A stretch of 5,929 nt of DNA from Pseudomonadota bacterium (GCA_019348095.1 JAHWKC010000155.1:1-5929); one strand, 5' to 3'. Counted from the first letter of the stretch, positions 1 to 5,929 are shown. The notes: generated by a model from the letters alone, not told the origin. Numbers and translations: made by a program.

Positions 1-18
1 TCTTCGTCCGGATACCCC

Positions 19-55
19 TTAGCGCTGCTTATGCGTCGGGACTATCGTCTCGTTC
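19..55 (+). promoter_or_regulatory. Possible leaderless promoter of the LysR gene
   Basis: A TATCGT hexamer (43-48) fits the actinobacterial -10 consensus TANNNT and ends 7 bases before the ATG at 56, so transcription would start at or next to the start codon. A poor -35 candidate, TTAGCG (19-24), lies 18 bases upstream. There is no purine-rich Shine-Dalgarno stretch before the ATG, which agrees with a leaderless mRNA, common in Actinobacteria. LysR-type genes often autoregulate through a T-N11-A site here, but with only 55 bases of upstream sequence no convincing dyad can be assigned. The call rests on one hexamer and is tentative. Confidence 0.3.
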
Positions 56-946
56 ATGGAGCTCACCCTCCGCTTGCTGCGAACCATCCGTGAGATCGCC
101 GCTCGGGGAACCATCGCGGCGGCGGCAGACGCGCTCGGCTACACCGCCTCCGCGGTGTCCCAGCAGGTGGCCGCGCTCGAGCGGGCGACGGGGCTTCCGG
201 TGCTCGAGCGGGTCGGACGCAGCGTGCGCCTGACCGACGTGGGTCGGGAGCTGGTGCGCCACGCCGACGACATCCTCGCCAGGGTCGAGGCCACCGAGGC
301 CGCCCTCGAGGAGGTCGCTGCCGGCCCCAGCGGCGAGGTGCGTCTGGCCGTGTTCGAGTCGGTGGCGTCGGCGCTCATCCCCGACGTCGTCACCCTGCTG
401 GCTCACCGGCATCCGAATCTGGTGGTCGGGTCCCGTGAGCTCGACCCGGACGAGGTGCCGGACGCCCTCCGGTTGGGAGAGGTCGATCTCGCCTTCGTCC
501 TCGACTACCCCCACGCGCCGGGGCCGCGGGAGGACGGCCTGGAGTACCTGGTGCTCGGCCGGGAGCAGTTCCGCCTGGTGGTCCCGGCGACGGAGGAGAG
601 CGACCCCGTGGTCGACCTGGCGTCGCTGTGCCACCGTCCGTTCGTGGCCTCGCCGGCGCACATGAGCTGCGGGCGCTGCGTGGTGCAGGCGTGCCGGGAA
701 GCCGGGTTCGAGCCCATCGTCCGCCACGAGGTAGACAGCTACCCGGCCGCCCTCCGCCTCGTGGCCGGTGGCGCCGGCGTGGCGCTGGTCCCCGATCTCG
801 GGCTCGTCGACGTGCCCGCCGGCGTGGCCGTCCGCGACCTGGCCCAGACCGTCTATCGCACCATCGAGCTTGCGTACCGCCGAGCGAGCGGCGCGCGGCC
901 GGCGGTGCGGGCGGTCATCGACGGCGTCGTCGAGGTGGTCCGCGGT
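56..946 (+). CDS. LysR-family transcriptional regulator, 3' end lost at junction
   Basis: DNA-binding transcriptional regulator of the LysR type; its target genes and inducer cannot be told from the sequence. Residues 1-60 form the winged helix-turn-helix (IAARGTIAAAADALGYTASAVSQ core, followed by the LERATGLPVLER and RSVRLTDVGRELV signature elements). A linker helix follows at about 62-90, and a periplasmic-binding-protein-like effector domain runs from about 93 to 295, with SCGRCVVQACREAGFEP at 204-220. The ATG at 56 sits correctly in front of the first HTH helix. Recognisable protein ends near VVEVVR (291-296), about the normal family length, but no stop follows: the frame stays open to 1282 because it runs antisense to clpA. 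After about 943 the GC-rich third-position pattern breaks down (ggt, cac, cgg, cgt, gat). The gene is therefore essentially complete but its true stop is missing. The style suggests an actinobacterial source, unlike the genes to the right. Confidence 0.85.
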
Positions 947-1015
947 CACCGGCGTGATGGTGCCGGACACCTCGGTGACGGCGACCGAGGGGGCGTCGGC
1001 GGCCGGCGCGGCGAT
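944..1015. other. Probable chimeric junction between two genomes
   Basis: Reading from the left, LysR similarity and codon bias stop at about 943. Reading clpA from the right on the minus strand, ClpA similarity runs through FGQDPAI and probably TAAI (codon 477, about 1013). It then changes abruptly to APAADAPSVAVTEVSG, where ClpA proteins continue with KLARSGL-like sequence and the second Walker A. Neither gene reaches its own stop. The 70 bases between belong to neither and show no insertion-sequence end, target duplication or attachment site. They could be the tail of a convergent gene from the left-hand genome. I infer an assembly or amplification chimera; a genuine rearrangement cannot be excluded. 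Confidence 0.7.
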
Positions 1016-2443
1016 GGCCGCGGTCAGCGAGCCGATCGCCGGGTCCTGGCCGAAGATCACCATCTTCAGGTTGCGATCGAGGTTCTTGAGCACGTCCTTG
1101 TCGGTCGCCGAGACCTGCTTGGCCGGGATCCGCGCCATCTTGGCCACAATGGTCTCGATCTCCTCGATGTCGATCAGCGACTTGCGCACCTCCAGCGGCA
1201 GCAGCCGCTGGCGCGCGCCGGCCTCGTCGATCACGTCGATCGCCTTGTCCGGCAGCAGGCGGTCGCCGATGTGCTTGACTGACAGCTCCACCGCCGCCTG
1301 CAGCGCATCGTCGGCGTAGGTCACGCCGTGGTGCGCCTCGTACTTGGGCTTCAGGCCCTGCAGGATCTCGAACGCCTCGCCCACGGTCGGCTCGACGATG
1401 TCGATCTTCTGGAAGCGCCGTGCCAGCGCCCGGTCCTTTTCGAAGATGCCGCGGTATTCCTGGAACGTGGTCGAGCCGATGCAGCGCAGGTCGCCCGAGG
1501 ACAGCGCCGGCTTGATCAGATTGCTCGCATCCATCGTGCCACCGCTGGCACTGCCGGCCCCGATGATGGTGTGGATCTCGTCGATGAACAGCACCGCTTC
1601 GGGCACTTTCTTGAGCTGCGCGAGCACGCCCTTGAGCCGCTTCTCGAAATCACCGCGATACTTGGTGCCGGCCACCAGCGCGCCCAGATCGAGCGCGTAG
1701 ATGGTCGCGCCGGCCAGCACCTCCGGGACGTCCTCGTCGACGATGCGCTTGGCCAGGCCTTCGGCGATGGCGGTCTTGCCGACGCCGGCCTCGCCGACGT
1801 ACAGCGGGTTGTTCTTGCGACGGCGGCACAGCACCTGGATGGTGCGCTCGACCTCCTCGCTGCGCCCGACCAGCGGGTCGATCTTGCCTTCGCGCGCGAG
1901 CTGGTTGAGGTCGATCGCAAACTCGGCGAGCGCGTCGGCCTTACCTTCACCCTCGCCGCCCTCGATCGGCTTGGCCTCGCCGTCCTCGTGCTGGCCGCCC
2001 TCGTCCCCGCCCTGCTTGGCGATGCCGTGCGAGAGGTAATTGACCACGTCCAGCCGCACGATGTCCTGCTGGTTCAGGTAGTAGACCGCATGCGAGTCCT
2101 TTTCGCCGAAGATCGCCACCAGCACATTGGCGCCGGTGACCTCCTTCTTGCCGGAGGACTGCACGTGGTAGACCGCCCGCTGCAACACCCGCTGGAACCC
2201 GAGCGTGGGCTGGGTGTCGCGGTCGATCTCGTCGGGCAACACCGATACCGAGGTGGCGATGGCCTGTTCGAGGTCGCCGCGCAGGCGCGGTGAATCGACG
2301 CCGCAGGCCTTGAGCACGGCCTCCGCGGAGGGGTTGTCGAGGAGGGCCAGGGTGAGGTGCTCGACCGTCATGTACTCGTGACGCGCCTCGCGGGCGCGCT
2401 TGTAGCACTGGCCGATGCTGTACTCGAGATCCTTGCTGAACAT
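1013..2443 (-). CDS. clpA: ATP-dependent Clp protease unfoldase ClpA, 5' part only (N domain and D1)
   Basis: ClpA is the AAA+ unfoldase that feeds ClpP and takes N-degron substrates from ClpS, in the cytoplasm. Visible here: the Clp N domain (residues 1 to about 143, [10 protein letters not shown] start), an acidic glycine-rich linker (about 144-170), and the first AAA+ module. In that module Walker A is GEAGVGKT (217-224), Walker B is VLFIDE (284-289), sensor 1 is IGSTT (322-326), the arginine-finger region is ALARRF (339-344), and the sensor 2 region is [18 protein letters not shown] (393-410). ClpA-like sequence stops after about residue 477 of the usual ~750. The whole second AAA+ module and the IGL ClpP-docking loop are missing. 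The minus-strand frame stays open down to position 29, but that tail is antisense to LysR and is not ClpA. The start at 2443 matches family N termini and has a good ribosome-binding site. It lies 135 bases downstream of clpS in the same direction, the usual clpS-clpA order. Confidence 0.93.
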
Positions 2444-2453
2444 GGGGCGGATG

Positions 2454-2458
2454 CCTCC
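2454..2458 (-). promoter_or_regulatory. clpA ribosome-binding site
   Basis: The minus strand reads GGAGG here, 10 bases before the clpA ATG at 2443-2441. It is a strong Shine-Dalgarno core and fixes the start codon. No promoter is obvious between clpS and clpA, so clpA may be translated from a clpS-clpA transcript. Confidence 0.75.
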
Positions 2459-2477
2459 GAAGAACTACTGCGACGCT

Positions 2478-2507
2478 AAATGGGGACAGTCATCGGTGTT
2501 TCCACTT
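2478..2507. repeat. Imperfect inverted repeat between clpS and clpA
   Basis: AAATGGGGACA (2478-2488) faces TGTTTCCACTT (2497-2507) around an 8-base loop. On the + strand 8 of 11 positions pair by Watson-Crick and two more as G-U. The TGGGGACAG motif is, from memory, like sequences found beside REP-associated transposases in Gammaproteobacteria, but that is an impression. It could equally be a degraded terminator or attenuator between the two clp genes. It lacks a T-tract for minus-strand transcription. Confidence 0.3.
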
Positions 2508-2578
2508 CGCCCGCGTGGGCCTGCGCGGCATTGCTGGCGTCGGGTTCAGGTCTCGTCCAGCAATCCTGCTAGACCGTT

Positions 2579-2905
2579 TTAGGCCTTTTCCATCGTGCAC
2601 AGCAAGGGATGCTGATTGAGCCTTGAGAATTCATTCACCTGCGCCACCTTGGACTCTGCAACTTCGCGCGTGAACACGCCGCAGACGCCACGGCCGCGGG
2701 TGTGGACGTGGAGCATCACCTGGGTGGCCTTTTCGGCGTTCATGGGGAAGAAGCGCAGCAGCACTTCCACCACGAAATCCATGGGGGTGTAGTCGTCGTT
2801 GAGCAGCAGCACGGAGTACAGCGGCGGCCGGGCGACTTCCGGCTTGCCGGTCTCGACCAGTGCGCCGTGACCATGCTCGTGATCGCGATCGGTGTGTCTG
2901 GGCAT
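2579..2905 (-). CDS. clpS: ClpS, N-degron adaptor of ClpAP
   Basis: Cytoplasmic adaptor of 108 residues that binds proteins with N-terminal Leu, Phe, Tyr or Trp and delivers them to the N domain of ClpA. The first ~25 residues form the flexible His/Asp-rich N-terminal extension needed for delivery. The folded core follows. [17 protein letters not shown] (33-49) contains the Asn36-Asp37-Asp38 and Met42 elements of the substrate pocket. [20 protein letters not shown] (64-83) carries the His68 that contacts the N-terminal amine. The C terminus [10 protein letters not shown] is typical. The ATG at 2905 gives the family-typical MPR start and length; the reading frame stays open much further upstream but that is an artefact of GC-rich DNA. 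It is the first gene of a clpS-clpA unit and diverges from the YbjN-like gene. All key residues are present. Confidence 0.97.
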   Translation of the reverse strand: MPRHTDRDHEHGHGALVETGKPEVARPPLYSVLLLNDDYTPMDFVVEVLLRFFPMNAEKATQVMLHVHTRGRGVCGVFTREVAESKVAQVNEFSRLNQHPLLCTMEKA

Positions 2906-2911
2906 GGGCGA

Positions 2912-2917
2912 ATTATA
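2912..2917 (-). promoter_or_regulatory. -10 box of clpS, implying a leaderless or near-leaderless transcript
   Basis: The minus strand reads TATAAT, a perfect sigma-70 -10 hexamer, in one of the few AT-rich spots of the window. Only six bases (TCGCCC) separate it from the clpS ATG, so the predicted transcription start falls on or beside the start codon. No Shine-Dalgarno sequence precedes the ATG. The best -35 candidate (CGGGCA, 2939-2934, 16-base spacing) is weak. The hexamer could also be chance, or transcription could start further upstream. Confidence 0.5.
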
Positions 2918-2919
2918 AG
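2914..2919 (+). promoter_or_regulatory. Possible -10 box for the YbjN-like gene, overlapping that of clpS
   Basis: The plus strand reads TATAAG, five of six matches to the -10 consensus, sharing four base pairs with the TATAAT of clpS on the other strand. A start near 2926 would give a leader of about 70 bases containing the 2965-2980 palindrome. No -35 match is seen at the right distance. If both boxes are used, the two promoters cannot be occupied at once. Confidence 0.25.
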
Positions 2920-2964
2920 CGGCACGGCGCGATTGCCCGATAGACGCGTGCCGGGGGCAGCGGC

Positions 2965-2980
2965 AGAATGCCGGCATTCT
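2965..2980. promoter_or_regulatory. Perfect 16-bp palindrome in the clpS/YbjN-like divergent region
   Basis: AGAATGCCGGCATTCT is identical to its reverse complement. It lies 60 bases upstream of the clpS ATG and 16 bases before the ATG of the YbjN-like gene. The shape suits a dimeric repressor or activator site. As RNA it could form a short hairpin just before the weak GGGG ribosome-binding site (2987-2990). No T-tract follows, so it is not a terminator. I do not recognise the regulator. Confidence 0.45.
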
Positions 2981-2995
2981 TCCATCGGGGCTCCC

Positions 2996-3526
2996 ATGCG
3001 TCCTGCCATCTCCCTGGTCGCAATCGCCCTGCTGGCGGCGTTGCCGCCATGCAGTCCGACCCGAGCCGACGAGCTTCCCGCCCAAGAGGCGCCGACTGCC
3101 GGCGCCGTGGCCTCGCCGGCGGCCGATCCGCGGATCGGCGCGCAGCTCGACGAGCGGAGATACCGTTATGAGGTCGACCGCGATGGCGACTACCGGCTGA
3201 CCGTCGACCTGGACCAGGGCCGCAGTCAGCTGGTCTACGTGATCTCGGCGGTCGAACGCTTCGGTGCCCACCGCGTCCGCGAGATATGGGCGCCGGCCTA
3301 TCGCAGCGACGCAGAACGTTTCCCCGAGGAGGTGGCCAACCGCCTGCTCGAGGATGCGCAGATGCAGAAGCTCGGTGGCTGGGTCAAACAGGGGGACGTG
3401 GCGATGTTCGTGATCAAGATCGCCGCCGACGCCAGCACCCGGGCGCTTGACGACGGCATCGACCATGCGATCCGTGCCGCCGACCGGATGGAAATCGAAC
3501 TGACCGGCGGCACCGATGAATTCTGA
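2996..3526 (+). CDS. Exported YbjN-like protein of unknown function
   Basis: A 176-residue protein with an N-terminal signal peptide: MRPA, a hydrophobic stretch [14 protein letters not shown] (5-18), then a likely signal peptidase I cut after TRA (24), giving a mature start DELPA. Cys19 in LPPC only loosely resembles a lipobox, so lipoprotein status is unlikely but possible. A Pro/Ala-rich linker (about 28-48) leads to a compact domain. [18 protein letters not shown] (55-72), a central strand region, [18 protein letters not shown] (113-130) and a C-terminal helix with [16 protein letters not shown] (150-165) together match the layout of YbjN / type III secretion chaperone-like domains. That assignment is by pattern only. 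The ATG at 2996 is chosen because it starts the signal peptide; a longer in-frame opening upstream (from 2702) is antisense to clpS. A GGGG at 2987-2990 is a weak ribosome-binding site. It diverges from clpS and precedes the Nudix gene by 45 bases, possibly leading that operon. Confidence 0.8.
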   Translation: MRPAISLVAIALLAALPPCSPTRADELPAQEAPTAGAVASPAADPRIGAQLDERRYRYEVDRDGDYRLTVDLDQGRSQLVYVISAVERFGAHRVREIWAPAYRSDAERFPEEVANRLLEDAQMQKLGGWVKQGDVAMFVIKIAADASTRALDDGIDHAIRAADRMEIELTGGTDEF

Positions 3527-3571
3527 AATGGCGGCGTTGCCTGGCACCCCACGCATGAGCGCCCCAGCTGC

Positions 3572-4051
3572 ATGAGCTACCGTGAAGGCCGCTTCTGGCA
3601 ACCCGATGTGACCGTGGCCACCGTCGTGGTGGACGACGGGCGACTGCTGATGGTCGAGGAAAGCGTCGGCGGCCGGCTCGTGCTGAACCAGCCGGCCGGC
3701 CACCTGGAGCCCGACGAGACCTTGTTCGAGGCAGCCCTGCGCGAGACCCGTGAGGAGACCTGCTGGGATGTGCGGCTGACCGCGTTCGTCGGCGCCTACC
3801 AGTGGAAGGCGCCGGTGCAGGCCGACGGCAGCGGCGGTCGCCATTTCCTGCGCTTCGCGTTCGCGGCCGAACCGGTCAGGCACGACCCCTCGCGCCGGCT
3901 CGACGAGGGCATCGTGCAGGCGCTGTGGCTCACTCCGGGCGAGCTCGAAGCCGCCCACGCCCGGCACCGCAGCCCGCTGGTATGGCGGGCCGCGGCCGAT
4001 TACCTCGCCGGTCGCCGGCAGCGGCTCGACCTGCTGCAGCACCTGGCATGA
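3572..4051 (+). CDS. nudJ: NudJ-type Nudix hydrolase (phosphatase NudJ)
   Basis: Nudix pyrophosphatase of 159 residues. E. coli NudJ removes phosphates from nucleoside tri- and diphosphates and from the thiamine precursor HMP-PP. The opening [10 protein letters not shown] (11-20), VEES and [14 protein letters not shown] (38-51) are characteristic of NudJ, as is the late RSPLVW. The Nudix box starts at Gly43, with Glu49 and Arg57-Glu58 followed by Glu61-Glu62, so the metal-binding glutamates are intact. The conserved Gly near the end of the box is Cys64 here (EETCWDV), which is unusual. The ATG at 3572 gives the family N terminus but has no visible ribosome-binding site. A six-codon frame (ATG 3555, TGA 3573-3575) ends across this ATG and might allow coupled initiation. 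The stop overlaps the mnmA start by 4 bases (ATGA), so the two are co-translated. The same nudJ-mnmA-hflD order occurs in E. coli. Confidence 0.9.
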   Translation: MSYREGRFWQPDVTVATVVVDDGRLLMVEESVGGRLVLNQPAGHLEPDETLFEAALRETREETCWDVRLTAFVGAYQWKAPVQADGSGGRHFLRFAFAAEPVRHDPSRRLDEGIVQALWLTPGELEAAHARHRSPLVWRAAADYLAGRRQRLDLLQHLA

Positions 4052-5217
4052 CCAGGGCGGTGAGCGCTGCCGCCCGCACCATTGTGGGGATGTCCGGCGG
4101 CGTGGACTCGTCGGTGGCGGCGTTGCTGCTGCGGCGTGGGGACCCCGCAGGACCCCACGAGCATGCCGATACATCGGTCGCCGGGCTGTTCATGCAGAAC
4201 TGGGCCGACGACGGTACCGGCGACTGCCGTGCCGAGGACGATCGCCGCGATGCGGTTGCGGTCAGCGGCCGGCTCGGCATGCCGATCCACTTCCGCGATT
4301 TTTCGGCTGAGTACTGGAACGGGGTATTCGAGCACTTCCTCGCCGAATACGCGGCCGGGCGAACGCCCAACCCCGACGTGCTTTGCAACCGTGAAATCAA
4401 GTTCAAGTATTTCCTCGATGCCGCGCGCGAACTCGGTGCCGAGTTCATCGCGACCGGACATTACGCCAGGGTCGAGCGCAGTGGCGGGCGCCACCTCCTG
4501 CTGAGAGCCGAAGACCGCGGCAAGGACCAGAGCTATTTCCTCCACCAGCTCGGCCAGGCGCAGCTGTCCGCCACCCGGTTCCCGCTGGGCGCTCTGCTGA
4601 AGCGCCAGGTGCGGCGCATCGCCGGGGATGCGGGCCTGCCGACCGCCGGCAAGAAGGATTCGACCGGCATCTGCTTCATCGGCGAGCGCGACTTCCGCGA
4701 ATTCCTCGGCCGCTATCTGCCTGCGCGCGCCGGGGAGATCCGCACGCCGCAGGGGCAGGTCATCGGCGAACATCCCGGCGCCTTCTACTTCACCATCGGC
4801 CAGCGCGAAGGCCTCAACATCGGCGGCGTGCGCGGCTTCGAGGCGGCGCCCTGGTACGTGGTCGGCAAGGACGTCCCCGGCAACGTGCTGTACGTCGCCC
4901 AGGGCGCGGACAATCCCTGGCTGCAGTCCGGCGCACTATGGTCCGAGCCGGCGCACTGGATCGCCGGCGCGCCGCCAGCCGAGCGTTTCGCATGCACCGC
5001 GCAGACGCGTTACCGTCAGTCCGACCAGCCGTGCGAGGTCTCGGTGCGCGACGATGGCACCTTGGCCGTGCGGTTCGCCGATCGGCAACGCGCGGTCACC
5101 CCGGGCCAGTCGCTGGTGTTGTATGACGGGCCCGTCTGCCTCGGCGGCGCGGTGATAGCTGCCACCGATGCTCCCCTTGAAAAGAACAACGACCAAAGGC
5201 ACCTGCTGCATGAGTGA
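4048..5217 (+). CDS. mnmA: tRNA-specific 2-thiouridylase MnmA
   Basis: Cytoplasmic enzyme that thiolates U34 of tRNA-Lys, -Glu and -Gln, using ATP to activate the base and sulfur relayed by the IscS/Tus proteins. It has 389 residues, slightly longer than the ~368 of E. coli. The N-terminal PP-loop ATPase motif GMSGGVDSS is at 14-22. GLFMQNW (46-52), [17 protein letters not shown] (104-120) with nucleophile Cys113, ATGHYAR (135-141) and KDQSYFL (159-165) follow. [15 protein letters not shown] (202-216) carries the persulfide Cys209. The tail has [10 protein letters not shown] (320-329), TPGQS (351-355) and CLGG (364-367). Two oddities: a stretch at about 31-42 ([12 protein letters not shown]) is some 9 residues longer than in E. 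coli, and about 12 extra polar residues follow the usual ATDAPL end. The ATG overlaps the Nudix stop and has no ribosome-binding site of its own, so translation is probably coupled. The end overlaps hflD by 8 bases. Confidence 0.97.
   Translation: MTRAVSAAARTIVGMSGGVDSSVAALLLRRGDPAGPHEHADTSVAGLFMQNWADDGTGDCRAEDDRRDAVAVSGRLGMPIHFRDFSAEYWNGVFEHFLAEYAAGRTPNPDVLCNREIKFKYFLDAARELGAEFIATGHYARVERSGGRHLLLRAEDRGKDQSYFLHQLGQAQLSATRFPLGALLKRQVRRIAGDAGLPTAGKKDSTGICFIGERDFREFLGRYLPARAGEIRTPQGQVIGEHPGAFYFTIGQREGLNIGGVRGFEAAPWYVVGKDVPGNVLYVAQGADNPWLQSGALWSEPAHWIAGAPPAERFACTAQTRYRQSDQPCEVSVRDDGTLAVRFADRQRAVTPGQSLVLYDGPVCLGGAVIAATDAPLEKNNDQRHLLHE
5195..5199 (+). promoter_or_regulatory. Likely hflD ribosome-binding site inside mnmA
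   Basis: AAAGG lies 10 bases before the ATG at 5210 and favours that codon over the in-frame ATGs at 5168 and 5249. It sits inside the 3' end of mnmA, and the overlap ATGAGTGA (5210-5217) suggests ribosomes ending mnmA can start hflD. The match is modest. Confidence 0.45.
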
Positions 5218-5848
5218 GCCCCGCTCCACCACCGCCCGATTCAACCCCATGTCCGACCGCGTGCTGGCGCTTGCCGGGCTGGTGCAGGCGCTGGCGCAGG
5301 TGCGTCGCATCGCCGACACCGGGCAGGCCGACGCCGCCGTGCTCGGCACCGCACTGGACTCGGTGTTCCAGATCGACGCGGCGTCGCCGGCGCAGGTCTA
5401 CGGCGGCACCGGCTCGCTGCAGCCGGGACTGAAGCTGCTGCGCGACTACTTCGAGAGCCAGCCGCGCGACGAGCAGCTGCCGCGGCTGGCGCTGGCGGTG
5501 ATGCAACTGGAACGCCGCTTCGTCGGCGACAGCGACATGGCCGCGCGTGTGCAAGCCGGCATCCTGGCCCAGGCCGCGGCCGCCGAGCGCCAGGGCAACA
5601 CGCATCCGGAGGTACTGTCGGCACTGGGCAGGCTGTATGCCGAAACCCTGAGCCACCTGCGTCCGCGTGTGCTGGTACAGGGAAATCCCCACTATCTGGC
5701 CCAGGCCAGCGTGGTCGCCGAGGTGCGCGCCGTGCTGCTGGCAGCGGTGCGCTCGGCGGTGTTGTGGCGGCAACTCGGCGGCAGCTTCTGGGACTTCCTG
5801 CTGCGCCGCAAGCAGCTGGCCGCGGCGGTGCGGGCGCACCTGGGCTGA
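5210..5848 (+). CDS. hflD: High frequency lysogenization protein HflD homologue
   Basis: Mostly helical, membrane-associated protein of 212 residues, nearly the length of E. coli HflD (213). In E. coli it binds the lambda CII protein and speeds its loss; its housekeeping role is unsettled. Family landmarks are the first conserved helix [18 protein letters not shown] (18-35), VYGGTGSL (63-70), LERRF (100-104), [11 protein letters not shown] (150-160), and the strongly conserved C-terminal block [20 protein letters not shown] (172-191). I chose the ATG at 5210 for its AAAGG ribosome-binding site and overlap with the mnmA stop. ATG 5168 would add 14 residues and ATG 5249 would remove 13, the latter starting directly at the conserved helix. 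It is the last gene seen in the nudJ-mnmA-hflD unit. In E. coli purB follows, but here the window ends 81 bases later. Confidence 0.93.
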   Translation: MSEPRSTTARFNPMSDRVLALAGLVQALAQVRRIADTGQADAAVLGTALDSVFQIDAASPAQVYGGTGSLQPGLKLLRDYFESQPRDEQLPRLALAVMQLERRFVGDSDMAARVQAGILAQAAAAERQGNTHPEVLSALGRLYAETLSHLRPRVLVQGNPHYLAQASVVAEVRAVLLAAVRSAVLWRQLGGSFWDFLLRRKQLAAAVRAHLG

Positions 5849-5871
5849 ACCCGTCCTCGCGTGCTTCGATT

Positions 5872-5929
5872 GTAGGAGCGACGTGAGTCGCGATTACGTC
5901 GGCAACCGATCGCGACTCACGTCGCTCCT
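5872..5929. repeat. Pair of inverted REP elements with GTAG head
   Basis: A 21-bp perfect inverted repeat (arms 5874-5894 and 5909-5929) flanks a 14-base loop. Each arm is itself a small hairpin: in the left arm GCGAC (5878-5882) pairs with GTCGC (5887-5891) around GTGA. The left unit begins with GTAG (5872-5875), the head tetranucleotide of REP elements in Stenotrophomonas and relatives, which RAYT transposases mobilise. It starts 23 bases after the hflD stop, so it may also act as a terminator or mRNA-stabilising hairpin. The window stops at the last base of the right arm, so the closing CTAC expected just beyond cannot be seen. Confidence 0.85.

Noticed and set aside
29..1012. Apparent C-terminal half of a ClpA fusion protein on the minus strand
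   Set aside because: It is low-complexity His/Arg/Asp/Gly-rich sequence antisense to the clear LysR gene and lacks the second Walker A, Walker B and IGL loop of ClpA. It stays open only because of high GC.
944..1034. Insertion sequence, integron or phage attachment site at the junction
   Set aside because: No terminal inverted repeats, target duplication, recombinase gene or tRNA end is visible beside the join.
947..2293. Long plus-strand open frames over the clpA region
   Set aside because: They are complements of clpA codons, have no domain signatures, and clpA on the other strand is unmistakable.
2702..2995. N-terminal extension of the YbjN-like gene
   Set aside because: This part is antisense to clpS. 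The signal peptide begins exactly at the ATG at 2996.
3802..4047. N-terminal extension of MnmA
   Set aside because: It overlaps the Nudix gene in another frame and is Arg/Ala-rich. The PP-loop follows soon after the ATG at 4048, as expected for the family.
2906..4174. Long minus-strand frame continuing upstream of clpS
   Set aside because: It is the shadow of the YbjN-like and Nudix genes. ClpS proteins are about 105 residues and start with the MPR-type N terminus at 2905.
1..5929. A new defence, mobile or biosynthetic system
   Set aside because: All genes belong to known regulatory or housekeeping families. Nothing besides the junction, the palindrome and the repeats is left unexplained.

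Overview
The window appears to join DNA from two different bacteria. Positions 1 to about 945 carry one high-GC LysR-type regulator whose style (aliphatic, Ala/Val/Asp-rich, apparently leaderless, conserved CGRCVVQACREAGFEP-like core) suggests an actinobacterium. From about 1013 to the end the sequence looks like a Xanthomonadaceae/Lysobacterales gammaproteobacterium: ClpS, ClpA, MnmA and HflD resemble that group, and the last bases form a GTAG-headed REP repeat pair of the kind found in Stenotrophomonas and its relatives. The taxonomic calls come from family knowledge, not from a search.

Layout. 56-~946 (+) is a LysR regulator that loses its coding signature before any stop codon. 944-1015 is the junction. 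1013-2443 (-) is the 5' part of clpA (N domain and first AAA+ module only), cut off just before the second ATPase module. 2579-2905 (-) is clpS, upstream of clpA and transcribed in the same direction. Diverging from clpS is a small exported YbjN-like protein (2996-3526, +), followed by a Nudix hydrolase of the NudJ type (3572-4051), the tRNA 2-thiouridylase mnmA (4048-5217) and hflD (5210-5848). The last three are packed as an operon with 4-bp and 8-bp gene overlaps. The window ends exactly on the outer edge of a 21-bp perfect inverted repeat (5874-5929).

How the genes relate. clpS and clpA encode the N-recognin adaptor and the unfoldase of the ClpAP protease. nudJ-mnmA-hflD is a housekeeping cluster with the same order as in E. 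coli (nucleotide hydrolase, tRNA wobble thiolation, peripheral membrane protein HflD). The 90-bp clpS/ybjN-like divergent region holds a shared AT-rich -10 region and a perfect 16-bp palindrome.

I found no mobile-element genes, CRISPR, RNA genes or defence system. The most notable points are the probable chimeric junction inside clpA, the palindrome in the divergent promoter region, the Gly-to-Cys change in the Nudix box, and the REP pair at the end of the window.
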